A stretch of DNA of 64,000 bases from Methylobacterium adhaesivum (GCF_022179065.1 NZ_BPQD01000028.1:28285-92284), one strand, 5' to 3'; positions 8,584-19,192 are shown, counted from the first letter of the stretch. A program made the numbers and translations. Notes: a model not told the origin generated them from the sequence alone.

Positions 8584-9909
8584 ATGGATTCCTCCGACGC
8601 GCTCATGGCGCGCTTCCTCGCCCTGCATCCGCGCACGATCGACCTGTCGCTCGGTCGCATCGAGCGCCTGCTCGAACGCCTTGGCCATCCGGAGCGCAGG
8701 CTTCCGCCGGTGATTCACGTCGCCGGCACCAACGGCAAGGGCTCGACCATCGCGTTCATGAGGGCGATCCTGGAGGCCGGGGGCTTGGCCGCTCACGTCT
8801 ACACCTCACCCCACCTCGTGCGCTTCCACGAGCGCATCCGCATCGGGGCTGTGGGCGGCGGGCAGTACGTGCCGGAGGAGCAGCTGGCCGACGCCCTGGC
8901 CCGCTGCGAGGCCGCCAATGCAGGCGAGCCGATCACCGTGTTCGAGATCACCACGGCTGCGGCCTTCCTGCTGTTCTCCGAATCCCCCGCCGACGTGCTT
9001 CTCCTCGAGGTCGGCCTCGGCGGGCGGGTGGACGCCACCAACGTCATCGATCGGGTGGCCTGCGCCGTGGTCACCCCGATCGGGCGCGACCACGCGGAGT
9101 ATCTCGGCGATACCGTCGAGGCCGTCGCCACCGAGAAGGCCGGCATCTTCAAGGCCGGCTGCCCGGCGGTCATCGCCGCGCAGGACTACGCGGAGGCCGA
9201 TTCGGTCCTGTGCCGCATCGCGGATTCCATCGGCGCCAATCCGATCCGCGTCGGGAACCAGGATTTCGCCGTCCATGCCGAGCGGGGGCGCCTCGTCTTC
9301 CAGGACGAGATCGACCTGTTCGACCTGCCGCGCCCCCGCCTCAACGGGCGCCACCAGCTCACCAACGCGGGTACGGCCATCGCGGCCCTGAGGGCGGCGG
9401 GTTTCGGCGATATCGGGACCGCGGCCATCGAGGCGGGGCTCGCCTCCGTCGATTGGCCCGGCCGCCTGCAGCGACTCAACCGGGGCCGCCTGTCGGAGCT
9501 CGTGCCGGCCGGCGCGGAACTCTGGCTCGACGGCGGACACAACGTCGATGGCGGCCGCATCCTCGCCGCCGCCATGGCGGACCTGGGGGAACGCAGCGAC
9601 GTGCCGCTCGTCCTCATCGTGGGACTGCTTGGCACGAAGGATGCTGAGGGCTTCCTGCGCAACTTCGTCGGTCTCGCCCGCACCCTCATCGCCGTGCCCA
9701 TCGCCGGCCAGATGGCGGCGCGTCCGGCCGAGGAGGTGGCACAGATCGCCCTCGAAGTCGGTTTGGAGGCGCGCGTGGCATCGAGCGTCGAGGCCGCCCT
9801 CGAGGGTCTGTGCACGGCGAGTTTCGCCCAGCCGCCCCGCATCCTTATCTGCGGCTCGCTCTACCTTGCCGGCGCGGTCCTCACGGCCAACGGAACGCCG
9901 CCAACCTGA
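8584..9909 (+). CDS. folC: Bifunctional dihydrofolate synthase/folylpolyglutamate synthase
   Basis: A Mur-ligase-family ATP enzyme that adds glutamate to dihydropteroate and to folates. The P-loop VAGTNGKGST lies at about 46-55. The LLLEVGLGGRVDATNVI and TPIGRDHAEYLG motifs with metal and substrate ligands follow. The Mur C-terminal domain (WPGRLQRL, LDGGHNVDG) is present. The 441-residue length is normal. The ATG at 8584 is taken; an in-frame GTG at 8575 would add three residues. It follows accD by about 20 bases in the trpA-accD-folC group. Confidence 0.95.
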   Translation: MDSSDALMARFLALHPRTIDLSLGRIERLLERLGHPERRLPPVIHVAGTNGKGSTIAFMRAILEAGGLAAHVYTSPHLVRFHERIRIGAVGGGQYVPEEQLADALARCEAANAGEPITVFEITTAAAFLLFSESPADVLLLEVGLGGRVDATNVIDRVACAVVTPIGRDHAEYLGDTVEAVATEKAGIFKAGCPAVIAAQDYAEADSVLCRIADSIGANPIRVGNQDFAVHAERGRLVFQDEIDLFDLPRPRLNGRHQLTNAGTAIAALRAAGFGDIGTAAIEAGLASVDWPGRLQRLNRGRLSELVPAGAELWLDGGHNVDGGRILAAAMADLGERSDVPLVLIVGLLGTKDAEGFLRNFVGLARTLIAVPIAGQMAARPAEEVAQIALEVGLEARVASSVEAALEGLCTASFAQPPRILICGSLYLAGAVLTANGTPPT

Positions 9910-10026
9910 GATTACCCCCCGGGATGCCAGCGCATCGCCACGACCAGTGTGACCCCGACGCTACATCTTGGCTGTGGAAACTCGGGTAGCTTGCCCAGCG
10001 ATCGGGCAACTCGCTGGGGATCAACA

Positions 10027-10911
10027 ATGAAAAAGCTTCTCACGTCTTTCGCAGCCTTCACGGCTCTCACGGCCGCCGCTTCGGCCGCCGACCTTCCGCG
10101 CCGCGCCGCGCCGCCGGTTTTCGTGCCGGTGCCGGTGTTCACCTGGACGGGCTTCTACGCCGGTTTCAACGCCGGTTACGCCTTCGACGCCAGCAGCTTC
10201 GACGGCACCACGGCGGTTGTCGCCAGCGGCGCTTCGGGCATCTTCCGCAACCCCGGCCTCGTCGGCGGCAACGGCGCTGCGATCTTCTCCGACCGTAGCT
10301 CGCAGGAAGGTTTCACGGGCGGTGGCCAGATCGGCTACAACTACCAGTTCACCCCGGGCTCCGGCGTCGTGGTCGGTATCGAAGCCGACGCGCAGTACGT
10401 CGATTTCGGCCGCAACCGTGGTCGTAATGCCACCTTCATCGGCACCCCGAACCCGGACCTGACGTTCATCAACCCGAACGGCCTGTCCAGCCTCGACTTC
10501 TTCGGCACCGTGCGCGGCCGCATCGGTTACGCCTTCGACCGCGTCCTGTTCTACGGCACCGGCGGCTTCGCCTACGGCTCGGGCAGCGCCGATCGTTCGT
10601 TCGGTGGCTTCCGCGGCAACGACAGCTTCCGCACCGGCTACGCCGCCGGCGGTGGCATCGAGTACGCGCTGCCGACCGACTCGTTCCTGAACTTCTTCCG
10701 CTCTTCGGCCGTCACGCTGAAGATCGAAGGTCTGTACGTGAACCTCGACCGGACCGCAGCCAGCGACGTGTTCGCCGTCTCGAACAGCACCGGCCTGCAG
10801 TTCCGCACCAACACCTCCTACGCCTCCACCACCATCGGCAACACCCGTGGCCGCGACACCGAGTTCGCTGTCATCCGCGCCGGCCTGAACTACAAGTTCG
10901 GCTCGTACTAA
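10027..10911 (+). CDS. Outer-membrane beta-barrel porin-like protein (Omp25/Omp31 type)
   Basis: 294 residues. A Sec signal peptide (MKKLLTSFAAFTALTAAASA) precedes the mature start ADLPRRAAPP. The first strand signature FTWTGFYAGFNAGYAF is typical of rhizobial and brucella Omp25/31-like barrels. Alternating Gly/aromatic strands continue to the C-terminal AGLNYKFGSY. It probably forms an 8-stranded barrel and a major surface protein. The ATG at 10027 is preceded by GGGGAT and fixes the signal peptide; the frame is open further upstream but that part is not protein-like. Two strong terminators follow, consistent with a highly expressed single-gene transcript. Confidence 0.92.
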   Translation: MKKLLTSFAAFTALTAAASAADLPRRAAPPVFVPVPVFTWTGFYAGFNAGYAFDASSFDGTTAVVASGASGIFRNPGLVGGNGAAIFSDRSSQEGFTGGGQIGYNYQFTPGSGVVVGIEADAQYVDFGRNRGRNATFIGTPNPDLTFINPNGLSSLDFFGTVRGRIGYAFDRVLFYGTGGFAYGSGSADRSFGGFRGNDSFRTGYAAGGGIEYALPTDSFLNFFRSSAVTLKIEGLYVNLDRTAASDVFAVSNSTGLQFRTNTSYASTTIGNTRGRDTEFAVIRAGLNYKFGSY

Positions 10912-10941
10912 GCCGATACGTTTCCGCATCACGGAAGCTGA

Positions 10942-10969
10942 GAAGCCCGGCCGAAAGGCCGGGCTTCCT
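10942..10969 (+). terminator. Terminator 1 after the porin gene
   Basis: GAAGCCCGGCC and GGCCGGGCTTC form an 11-bp stem around GAAA, ending in TTCCTT. It lies about 30 bases after the porin stop. Confidence 0.8.
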
Positions 10970-10990
10970 TCGTTCGGGGATGGCGAAAAG

Positions 10991-11022
10991 AAAGGCCCGG
11001 TGCTCATGCACCGGGCCTTTTT
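10991..11022 (+). terminator. Terminator 2 after the porin gene
   Basis: AAAGGCCCGGTGC and GCACCGGGCCTTT form a 13-bp stem with a short loop, ending in TTTTT. This second strong terminator sits 22 bases beyond the first. The stem has A-rich and T-rich flanks, so it can work in both directions. Confidence 0.85.
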
Positions 11023-11357
11023 GCGGACCTTTCTCCATCGGCCTATTCTAGATCGGAGTGGGCATGGTTCACCCGCCGCGCGCAGCTCCGGGCAAACTCC
11101 GATGCGACCCCAGAGGTCTGAAAGCGATCGCGCGAGACCCTATGGCGTTGAAGCGATATCGGTCCGTGCGCCTCTGGGCACACGGACTCATCGCTGCAGG
11201 ATGGCGAGGGACGGTACGAAACAGCATCCGTCGACCATCTTCCACGACGTGTCCGCTAAGAGACAGGCCTACAGCCCGGAACGCCGAGCAGGGCGATCAA
11301 CACGCCGAGACTCAAGAACCAATCCCTTCACAAGGGTCAGCCTTGGCGACCAATCGG
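11023..11357. other. Intergenic region, no gene supported
   Basis: The 335 bases between the porin terminators and the small leftward gene at 11358 contain only overlapping open frames with unconvincing composition. I see no conserved RNA, repeat or promoter motif. Confidence 0.4.
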
Positions 11358-11588
11358 TCAGGCGTACTCGCGCAGGGCGATGGCCTCGGGCAACATGCCG
11401 AACCGATCGGCCAGATGCCAACGGAGTTCGCGGGCCGAATGATAATTGTAGGAGGAATCGATGAGATGGCTCAGGTCGGTCGTCTGGGTACCGCGTGGCG
11501 CGGCCTGCCTAAGACGATCCACCCGGAAGGTCGCCGCATCAGTAACGGGCGAACGGACGCCGCGGCGTCGGGTGTATTCGAACAACAT
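11358..11588 (-). CDS. Small hypothetical protein
   Basis: A 76-residue leftward frame beginning MLFEYTRRRGVRSPV and ending WHLADRFGMLPEAIALREYA. The second half, with SHLIDSSYNYHSARELRW, reads like a folded helical protein with balanced composition rather than an antisense shadow. No strong ribosome binding site precedes the ATG at 11588. A GGACCC/GGGTCC hairpin (11636-11652) lies in its leader. No family is recognised. It is moderately supported only. Confidence 0.42.
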   Translation of the reverse strand: MLFEYTRRRGVRSPVTDAATFRVDRLRQAAPRGTQTTDLSHLIDSSYNYHSARELRWHLADRFGMLPEAIALREYA

Positions 11589-11747
11589 ATGTTTTCTTGT
11601 GTACTTTCAGATTTCGTGATGTGCGGGACCCGTGCCGGGTCCGTAAGCGTCGCTTGAGGTTGCAAAAAACCGATCGGGCGACGCGTTCCTCCCCGGAACA
11701 ACGGCGCGACAATCGGCGGTGAAGGTTCCTGGCGGAACCGTGATTGA

Positions 11748-11768
11748 CGCCAGCCCTGAGGGCTGGCG
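11748..11768 (-). terminator. Hairpin downstream of the cold-shock gene
   Basis: CGCCAGCCC and GGGCTGGCG form a 9-bp perfect stem with a TGA loop, starting ten bases after the csp stop codon. There is no clear U-run, so it may be an RNA-stabilising or weak terminator hairpin. Confidence 0.5.
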
Positions 11769-11777
11769 CCGAGGGCG

Positions 11778-11987
11778 TCAGGCCGCCTGGAGGTTGCCGG
11801 CCGAGTCCTTGCCGCTGCGCTTGTCCGTCTGGATCTCGTACGAGACCTTCTGACCCTCGATGAGGTTGCGCATGCCCGCACGCTCGACGGCGGAGATGTG
11901 AACGAAGACGTCCTTGCCGCCATCGTCAGGCTGGATGAAGCCGTAGCCCTTGGTCTCGTTGAACCATTTCACAGTGCCGGTATTCAC
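11778..11987 (-). CDS. Cold-shock domain protein (CspA family)
   Basis: A 69-residue single-stranded nucleic-acid binding OB-fold protein that acts as an RNA chaperone. It carries [14 protein letters not shown] (RNP1 KGYGFI), [14 protein letters not shown] (RNP2) and the final strand [11 protein letters not shown]. The GTG at 11987 is chosen: GAGGAT lies upstream and the protein then begins one residue before the conserved NTGTVKWF. Starting at 12059 would add an unrelated N-terminus. A long leader upstream is usual for csp genes, whose mRNA folding controls expression, but I cannot predict that structure here. Confidence 0.93.
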   Translation of the reverse strand: MNTGTVKWFNETKGYGFIQPDDGGKDVFVHISAVERAGMRNLIEGQKVSYEIQTDKRSGKDSAGNLQAA

Positions 11988-12397
11988 GAATAGATCCTCG
12001 TATCGTTCGTCGATCTTCGCACAGCAAAAAGAGATGCCGACGCGAAGATCCTCTTCCAAAACGTCCTGACGGGGACCAGCAGGACGTGAAACGCTTTGGT
12101 GTTACAAGCGTCCGGCTCACCGATACCCGCTGGAACCACATGTAGTCGTTTCATGCGGCCGCAACAAGGCATCCCTGGCCCCGGAAGAGTGCCGGGCCGC
12201 CCAGCGAGCGCGGGAATGGCCTGCGGCAATGGCGCCAGGCGCTGGGAATTCGAAGCGCTCCGGTGCATATAAGAGTTCGAGTCCAGGCGGTTAGAGCCGC
12301 CCACGAAATGTCCGCCGCGGCCCGGCTCGCACGCCGGAGATCTGTCACGGATCGGCGTTGGCGTGGGTCGTTCGAAGTGATGCGGTTAAGGCGGTTC
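11988..12397. other. Divergent intergenic region, csp leader
   Basis: About 410 bases between the leftward csp gene and the rightward gene at 12398. The csp-proximal part is relatively A/T-rich and likely forms the csp 5' leader. No other gene or defined motif is supported. Confidence 0.45.
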
Positions 12398-12787
12398 ATG
12401 GCGGGCATCTCGGTTTCCCTCGAAGGCGCGAACATTCAGCTCTCCTTCCAGAAGGACGACCAAGCGACGGCCGTGGTGATGGATGCGCGCGCCGCCCGCG
12501 CCCTCGTCCGCGCCGTCGGCCATCTTCTCACGGCCATCGACGAGCCCGACGAGACCGATGGCCCGGAGGATATGGACGATGAGGATCTGGCGATGCTCGA
12601 CGTGAGTTCGTCGGCCATCGAGGTGGGCACGGACGAACAGGGTCAGGCGGTCGTGGCGCTCCAGGCCGGCGCTTTGCCGCCCTTTCGGCTGCGCCTGACT
12701 GACGAAGAAGCCCGTCACGTCGCGACGAGCCTCTCTGAGATCTTGAGCGCCCCGCGCGATGTGCGTGCGTCACACGGGGACCACTAG
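12398..12787 (+). CDS. Hypothetical acidic protein
   Basis: About 129 residues, beginning MAGISVSLEGANIQLSFQ. An acidic linker (DEPDETDGPEDMDDEDL) lies near the middle. Beta-like strands follow (AIEVGTDEQGQAVVALQ, PPFRLRLTDEEARHVA). No signal peptide, membrane segment or known motif is visible, so it is probably cytosolic. The ATG at 12398 has AAGGCGG just upstream; an in-frame ATG at 12380 lacks one. No family is recognised. It stands alone between csp and a leftward proline-rich gene. Confidence 0.6.
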   Translation: MAGISVSLEGANIQLSFQKDDQATAVVMDARAARALVRAVGHLLTAIDEPDETDGPEDMDDEDLAMLDVSSSAIEVGTDEQGQAVVALQAGALPPFRLRLTDEEARHVATSLSEILSAPRDVRASHGDH

Positions 12788-12839
12788 GGCGCTCGCCCTA
12801 AGCTGAACCAGCCGGCGCCGTGGCGCTAACCCGCTCCGA

Positions 12840-13058
12840 TTACATCCGGACGCCGGGGTCCGTCGGACCACCCGGTAGGTAATCCGGCTCCGAACCGGGC
12901 CCGCCCGGAGAATCGATGCCTGGATCGTTGACCGGATAGGGCGTGCGGGGACCCGTGGGGCCGATATCGGGCTGCTCGTCGGGGGTGGGTGGCACGGGCA
13001 GATCGCCCGGAATACCACCAGGCAACGGTTCGGGGATCGGTAGGCCGGGATTGGCCAT
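12840..13058 (-). CDS. Small proline/glycine-rich disordered protein
   Basis: 72 residues, nearly all Pro, Gly, Asp and small residues (MANPGLPIPEPLPGGIPGD, DEQPDIGPTGPRTPYPVND). The composition indicates an unstructured protein with no membrane or catalytic features. Support for it being a gene comes from a perfect AGGAG eight bases before the ATG at 13058 and from the consistent repeating PxP/PGG texture. Function is unknown. It could be a stress-related or cell-envelope filler peptide, but that is speculation. Confidence 0.6.
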   Translation of the reverse strand: MANPGLPIPEPLPGGIPGDLPVPPTPDEQPDIGPTGPRTPYPVNDPGIDSPGGPGSEPDYLPGGPTDPGVRM

Positions 13059-13152
13059 TCGGACTCTCCTGCGATGGGGCTGTGTTCACCAACACGAGCC
13101 CCCCGCGGCGGGTTCCGGCACGGCGCCGCCCCGCGCCGCTCGTGAAGACGCC

Positions 13153-13431
13153 TCAGCGCTTCGCAGCGGCCTTCTGGACCTTGGCCTTTTCCGGTGTCGT
13201 ATCGGCGAAGAGTTCGGAGAGCCGCCGCTGATCAAGGCCGCGTGTCACGTCCTGGCTCGATGCCGGCTTTCGCACATCGATGGAGCCGGTGGTCACCGGA
13301 TCGGGAATCGACGCCACGGGCCAGGACGTGGCCGTGGGCTCACGCTGCAGACGCATGGTCCAGTGGGCTGCGGTGGAGAGCGCGGCGATGGCGAGGATCG
13401 CCTTGATGCCACCCGTGAGGAGGCGTCTCAT
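13153..13431 (-). CDS. Small single-pass membrane or exported protein, unknown function
   Basis: About 92 residues. The N-terminal hydrophobic segment GGIKAILAIAALSTAAHWTM follows a basic MRRLL, giving a signal anchor or uncleaved signal. A Pro/Ser/Thr-rich exported tail with charged helical sequence (GLDQRRLSELFADTTPEKAK) ends in KAAAKR. The ATG at 13431 is chosen because it places the hydrophobic segment at the N-terminus; the open frame extends to 13539. No family is recognised. Confidence 0.5.
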   Translation of the reverse strand: MRRLLTGGIKAILAIAALSTAAHWTMRLQREPTATSWPVASIPDPVTTGSIDVRKPASSQDVTRGLDQRRLSELFADTTPEKAKVQKAAAKR

Positions 13432-13861
13432 TGTGGTCTGGCCCGAAGCTACGCGGTGGCACATAACCGGTTCCCCGGCCTGATACGACTCTCGCGCAGG
13501 ATCGTTAAAGGACCGCTCCCATCCGCGGCGCGTGACCATCCCGGTTCAGGTCACCGGGACTCATCTTGAAACGTTTCGAGAAGGGTGGGCCTTGCGCCAC
13601 GGCGACGGTTCCTGTTCCCCGCGCCCGTGACACACCTGCCGCGACCCGGCCCACTAGGCCTCACAGGAACGGAGCAGAGAACTGGTCCGCACCGCCCCGT
13701 CACGACAGGCCCCGCCGCCATGCAAAGCCCGAGCGGGTTCGCGAAACCATCGAGCGCATCGGCAGCAGGGAGGATCGGTGTAGGGGTCGGACCGGAAGCC
13801 GGCAACTGGCCGCCACGCCGCAGGACATCGTCCCACGGCGTGGCCATCGTTGACGGGAAAC
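13432..13861. other. Intergenic region, no gene supported
   Basis: About 430 bases between the small membrane protein and the aminotransferase terminus. The many open frames in both directions are GC-driven and overlap. No ribosome binding site, repeat or terminator hairpin stands out. Confidence 0.4.
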
Positions 13862-15121
<1,260 letters not shown>

Positions 15122-15141
15122 TTATTCGGGCAAGAGACGGC

Positions 15142-15831
15142 TCACCCCTTGGTCAAGACAGCGATGGACTGTCCCAGGGGCGCCCCCGAGGGCCAAGGCG
15201 CGGTGTTGCCGTCGATGAAGTCGACGGACGTATAGCCGAGGTGCTGCGCCCAGATCGTGATCTGGTTGCGCTCCAGGAACTGGTTGAGGTGCGGCACCGT
15301 ACTGGCGCGCTGGGCCTGCACCGTCCGCTCGAACACCGCCCAATGGTCGGGGATGGCGAATTCGAGGAACGACAGCACCACCCGTCCGCCCGGACGCAGG
15401 GCCCGGTGGGCGTCCTCGAGGTAGAGATAGGTCTCGGCGTGCAGCAAATGCGTGAACACGCTGAAGGCGCACAGCATGTCCACGGACTGCGCCTCCACGG
15501 GCAGGGACAGGGCGCGGTTGAGGACGAACTTGTAGGCCTTCGGGGCCTTGGTGCGGGCGTAGTCGAGGAGTGCCGGCACAACGTCGAGGCCGAGATACGA
15601 GACGTCCAAGCCCTTGGCCAACGCCACCGCGAGGCGGCCGCTGCCGCAACCGAGATCGACCACCGCCATGCCGGGCGCGAGGCCCGCATGCAGCAGGATC
15701 GCGGCCTCGATGGCGCCCACCGCCTCGTAGGAGCCCCCGACCGCCAGACTCATGGCCGTCTCGAGGGGATGCTGGCGCATCAGGTCGGCGACGTAGCGTT
15801 CATAATCCTCGACGAAGTGGAAGTTCGCCAT
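15142..15831 (-). CDS. Class I SAM-dependent methyltransferase
   Basis: A 229-residue Rossmann methyltransferase. SAM motif I is VVDLGCGSGRLAVAL, the acidic strand-2 end is YLGLDVVP, and post-motif DMLCAFSVFTHL and ALRPGGRVVLSFLEF are typical of the type-11 group. No signal or membrane segment is visible. The substrate is unknown. The ATG at 15831 is preceded by AAGGA at good spacing, and the frame upstream of it is not protein-like. It lies between aspartate aminotransferase and the cys operon on the same strand, separated from cysN by a hairpin. Confidence 0.85.
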   Translation of the reverse strand: MANFHFVEDYERYVADLMRQHPLETAMSLAVGGSYEAVGAIEAAILLHAGLAPGMAVVDLGCGSGRLAVALAKGLDVSYLGLDVVPALLDYARTKAPKAYKFVLNRALSLPVEAQSVDMLCAFSVFTHLLHAETYLYLEDAHRALRPGGRVVLSFLEFAIPDHWAVFERTVQAQRASTVPHLNQFLERNQITIWAQHLGYTSVDFIDGNTAPWPSGAPLGQSIAVLTKG

Positions 15832-15918
15832 GTTTCCTTCAGACCGATCCCGGGGCGAGCGCGCCGCGCCGGCCGTGTCGCATGCCGAACCCGCGCCCGT
15901 CACCTCCCGACGCGACAA

Positions 15919-15948
15919 CGCCGCCGTGCCCTGTCGGACGCGGCGGCG
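15919..15948 (-). terminator. Hairpin after the cysHDN operon
   Basis: CGCCGCCG (15919-15926) and CGGCGGCG (15941-15948) form a strong 8-bp GC stem about 30 bases past the cysN stop. The following T-tract is weak (TTGTC on the minus strand). Confidence 0.5.
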
Positions 15949-15979
15949 CTGTCTTCAGTCGAAATGTCCTGGGTCGAAC

Positions 15980-17392
15980 TCAGCCCCCGAACAGGCGCTT
16001 GATGCCGGCGAGCAGGCCGCCGGACTTGGCGGACTCGGCTGCGTCGATCGATGTCTCGGCGGCGTTGACCGTGGCGGGCTTGGGTGCCGATGCGGGCGCC
16101 TGGACAAGGCCGAGGGCCGCCGTGTCCGTGGTTTCGCGGTCGATAAGGATGAAACCGCCGGTGTCGCGGTTGGCCGCGTAGGCATCCACGGGCACGGCGC
16201 GGTCGAGGGTCAGGACCACGTCGCCGATGTCGTTGGCAACAAGCCGGGTCACCGGCTCGGCCTGCCCCGTCTCGGGGTCGATCCGACTGAGAATCGTGGT
16301 CACCACGGCGTTGACCGTCACGGTGCCGATCTTGGCGAGCAGGGTCGCGCCCTGGGACAGCTCGGTCTCGGCCGCCCAGAACAGGCGCGCGTCCAGGGTG
16401 TCCGTCACGCGGATCGGAGCGGAGACGGGTGCGATGACGGACCCGCGCGAGGCATCGACCTCGTCGGTGAGGACGAGGGTCACCGACTGGCCCTCCACCG
16501 CGTGCGGCAGGTCGCCGTCGGCGGTATAGATGCGGGCGATGGTCGAGGTCCGGCCGGACGGCGCGATGACAACGGCGTCGCCGGGGGCGATCCGGCCGCT
16601 GGCGATGAGGCCGGAGAAGCCACGGAAGTCCGAGTTCGGCCGGTTGACCCACTGGACCGCCATGCGGAACGGGGCGGCCTGTTCCTCGACGTGGACGGGC
16701 ACCTCCTCGAGGTACCGAAGCAGGGGCGTGCCCGTGTACCAGGTGGCGGCGGCGCCCGGCAGCACGACATTGTCGCCGTTCTTGGCTGAGAGCGGAATCG
16801 CCCGGACCTCGGTGAAGCCGAGGGGCGCGGCGAACGCCTCGAACGCCGTCGTGATGGTGTCGAACTTGTCCTGCGACCAGCCGACCAGATCCATCTTGTT
16901 GATGGCGAGCGCCACGCGCTTGATGCCGAGTAGCGAGACGAGGAGCGCATGGCGTCGCGTCTGCCGGGTCAGGCCCTGACGGGCGTCGACCAGGATCACC
17001 GCCACGTCGGCCGTCGAGGCGCCGGTCGCCATGTTGCGGGTGTACTGCTCGTGGCCGGGCGTGTCGGCGACGATGAACGAACGCCGGTCGGTGGAGAAGA
17101 ACCGATAGGCGACGTCGATGGTGATGCCCTGCTCGCGCTCGGCCTGGAGGCCGTCCACGAGGAGCGCGAGATCGATCTCCTGCCCTTGCGTGCCGTGCTT
17201 GCGCGAATCGCGCTGAAGGGCCGTCACCTGATCGTCGAAGATCTGCTTCGTGTCGTGCAGGAGGCGGCCGATGAGGGTCGACTTGCCGTCATCCACGGAC
17301 CCGCAGGTGATGAAGCGCAGCACCTCCTTGCTCTGGTGTGCGGCGAGAAAGCTGTCGTAGCCGAAGGCTTCGGGCGATTGATGGATGGTCAT
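15980..17392 (-). CDS. cysN: Sulfate adenylyltransferase subunit 1 (GTPase)
   Basis: The regulatory GTPase of ATP sulfurylase; GTP hydrolysis drives APS synthesis by CysD. Translation-factor G motifs are GSVDDGKST (31-39), DTPGH (110-114) and NKMD (165-168). Two EF-Tu-like beta domains follow, then an Ala/Ser-rich tail ending GLLAGIKRLFGG. There is no C-terminal APS-kinase domain, so this is CysN and not the CysNC fusion. That fits the APS-type CysH in the same operon. The ATG at 17392 follows the cysD stop by one base. Confidence 0.95.
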   Translation of the reverse strand: MTIHQSPEAFGYDSFLAAHQSKEVLRFITCGSVDDGKSTLIGRLLHDTKQIFDDQVTALQRDSRKHGTQGQEIDLALLVDGLQAEREQGITIDVAYRFFSTDRRSFIVADTPGHEQYTRNMATGASTADVAVILVDARQGLTRQTRRHALLVSLLGIKRVALAINKMDLVGWSQDKFDTITTAFEAFAAPLGFTEVRAIPLSAKNGDNVVLPGAAATWYTGTPLLRYLEEVPVHVEEQAAPFRMAVQWVNRPNSDFRGFSGLIASGRIAPGDAVVIAPSGRTSTIARIYTADGDLPHAVEGQSVTLVLTDEVDASRGSVIAPVSAPIRVTDTLDARLFWAAETELSQGATLLAKIGTVTVNAVVTTILSRIDPETGQAEPVTRLVANDIGDVVLTLDRAVPVDAYAANRDTGGFILIDRETTDTAALGLVQAPASAPKPATVNAAETSIDAAESAKSGGLLAGIKRLFGG

Positions 17393-17393
17393 C

Positions 17394-18323
17394 TTAGAAA
17401 TAGCCCTCCTGCTTCTTGCGCTCCATGGCGCCGGCACCGTCCTTGTCGATGACGCGGCCCTGGCGCTCCGAGGTGCGGGCCGCCAGGGTCTCGCCGATGA
17501 TCTCGGGCAGGGTTGCGGCGTCGCTCTCGACGGCGCCCGTCAGGGGATAGTCGCCCAGCGTGCGGAAGCGGACCGACACGTCCCGCGGGGTCTCACCCGG
17601 CTCCAGGGGCAGGCGTGCATCGTCGACCATGATGAGCTGGCCGTCGCGCTCCACCACGGGGCGCGGCTTGGCGAAATACAGCGGCACGATCGGGATGTTT
17701 TCCTGCTCGATGTAAAGCCAGACGTCGAGTTCGGTCCAGTTCGAGATCGGAAACACCCGCAGGGATTCACCGCGCTTCTTGCGGAGGTTGTACAGGTGCC
17801 ACGGCTCGGCGCGCTGGCGCTTGGGGTCCCAGCGATGCTGGGCCGTGCGGAGCGAGAAGATGCGCTCCTTGGCGCGGCTCGCCTCCTCGTCGCGGCGCGC
17901 GCCGCCGAAGGCCGCGTCGAACTTGTGCTTGTCCAGGGCCTGCCGGAGGGCCTGGGTCTTCATCACGTCGGTATGGACTTCCGAGCCGTGGCTGATCGGA
18001 CCGACGCCGCGCGCCAAGCCCTCCTGGTTGGTGTGCACGATGAGATCGAGGCCGAGCTCCTTTGCCCGGGAATCGCGAAACGCGATCATCTCCTTGAACT
18101 TCCACGTCGTGTCGATGTGCATCAGGGGGAACGGCAGCCGGCCGGGCGCGAAGGCCTTGAGCGCCAGATGCAGCAGCACCGACGAATCCTTGCCGATGGA
18201 GTAGAGCATCACCGGGTTCTCCGTCTCGGCGACGGTCTCCCGCATGATGTGGATGCTCTCGGCCTCCAGGCGCTGGAGATGGGTGAGGCGCTCGGCGCGC
18301 GTGGCTGCGAGGGCGGCGCTCAT
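17394..18323 (-). CDS. cysD: Sulfate adenylyltransferase subunit 2
   Basis: The catalytic PP-loop subunit of ATP sulfurylase, forming adenosine 5'-phosphosulfate from ATP and sulfate. The PP-loop [30 protein letters not shown], the [18 protein letters not shown] signature and [15 protein letters not shown] are all present. The 309-residue length is normal. The start ATG at 18323 overlaps the cysH stop as ATGA. The longer open frame upstream is the antiparallel extension through cysH and is not coding. Second gene of cysH-cysD-cysN. Confidence 0.96.
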   Translation of the reverse strand: MSAALAATRAERLTHLQRLEAESIHIMRETVAETENPVMLYSIGKDSSVLLHLALKAFAPGRLPFPLMHIDTTWKFKEMIAFRDSRAKELGLDLIVHTNQEGLARGVGPISHGSEVHTDVMKTQALRQALDKHKFDAAFGGARRDEEASRAKERIFSLRTAQHRWDPKRQRAEPWHLYNLRKKRGESLRVFPISNWTELDVWLYIEQENIPIVPLYFAKPRPVVERDGQLIMVDDARLPLEPGETPRDVSVRFRTLGDYPLTGAVESDAATLPEIIGETLAARTSERQGRVIDKDGAGAMERKKQEGYF

Positions 18324-19129
18324 CGGGCCATCTCCGGGGACAGGTTGCGATTGGGGGTCTCGAACGCGGCCGGCTCCTGGCCCGGCTGGACGCGGGCCTC
18401 GGGGATTTGCTCGGGCGTATGAATGTGCAAGCCGCATTCCTTCTTCGATGTCTGCTCCCACCACCAGCGCCCAGCGCGCTCGTCCTCGCCCACCTTGATG
18501 GCGCGGGTGCAGGGCGCGCAGCCGATGGACGGGAAACCGCGATCGTGCAGAACGTTGTAGGGGATGTAGTTGTCGGCGACGAACCGGTCGACGTCCGCCC
18601 GGCTCCAGTCGGCGAGCGGGTTGATCTTGATGAGGCCACGCGCCGCGTCGGCCTCGGCCAGCGGCGTGTCCGCCCGGTTGGCCGACTGCCCGGCACGCAG
18701 GCCTGTCAGCCAGCCTGCCGCCCCCTCCAGGGCCCGGCCGAGAGGCTCGACCTTGCGAAAGCCGCAACAGGCCTGCCGGGCGGCGACCGACTGGCGAAAG
18801 CCGTTGATGCCCTCCTCGCGCACGAAGCGTTCCTCGGCCTCGCGCTCGGGCACGTAGGCCTGGATGCGGATGCCGTAAGCCGATTCGGTCTCGGTCCAGG
18901 TGTCGTAGGTCTCGGGGTAGAGCCGCCCCGTGTCGAGGGTGACGATCTCGGTGCGCCCCTTCGCCATGGCGAGGGCGTGGGTCAGAGCCTGGTCCTCGAT
19001 CCCGAGACTGGTGGTGAAGACGAGGCGACCGGGCACGGTCGCTTCGATCACGGCAACGCGGCCCTTCAGGTCGAGGTCCGCCATGCGGGCGGCCAGTTCG
19101 CGCGCCGCGTGTTCGAGTTGAGAGCTCAT
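18320..19129 (-). CDS. cysH: APS reductase (phosphoadenylyl-sulfate reductase family)
   Basis: Reduces adenylyl sulfate to sulfite with thioredoxin. It carries the [4Fe-4S] cysteine pattern that separates APS reductases from PAPS-only enzymes: C121-C122 and C204-x2-C207. The catalytic cysteine is C232 in [24 protein letters not shown] is the PP-loop-like nucleotide site. 269 residues from the ATG at 19129. First gene of the operon. Its promoter region (19164-19192) contains a palindromic site shared with cysJ, and a Lrp/AsnC-type regulator is divergent. No APS kinase is needed, matching the CysN without fusion. Confidence 0.95.
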   Translation of the reverse strand: MSSQLEHAARELAARMADLDLKGRVAVIEATVPGRLVFTTSLGIEDQALTHALAMAKGRTEIVTLDTGRLYPETYDTWTETESAYGIRIQAYVPEREAEERFVREEGINGFRQSVAARQACCGFRKVEPLGRALEGAAGWLTGLRAGQSANRADTPLAEADAARGLIKINPLADWSRADVDRFVADNYIPYNVLHDRGFPSIGCAPCTRAIKVGEDERAGRWWWEQTSKKECGLHIHTPEQIPEARVQPGQEPAAFETPNRNLSPEMAR

Positions 19130-19163
19130 AACGGTGTTCGGAATGTCCGCTTGTCTGAGGACT

Positions 19164-19192
19164 GAAATGTTCGCTATAACGAACGCTGTCAA
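19164..19192 (-). promoter_or_regulatory. cysH promoter with palindromic operator
   Basis: On the minus strand a perfect -35 hexamer TTGACA (19192-19187) is followed by the near-palindrome GTTCGCTATAACGAAC (19169-19184 on the plus strand), which fills the spacer. The -10 element is poor (CATTTC at 17-bp spacing). A dimeric regulator bound here would block RNA polymerase. A 12-of-16 match to the same site lies upstream of cysJ at 19926-19941. The regulator is not proven; the divergent Lrp/AsnC-type protein is the natural candidate. Confidence 0.5.
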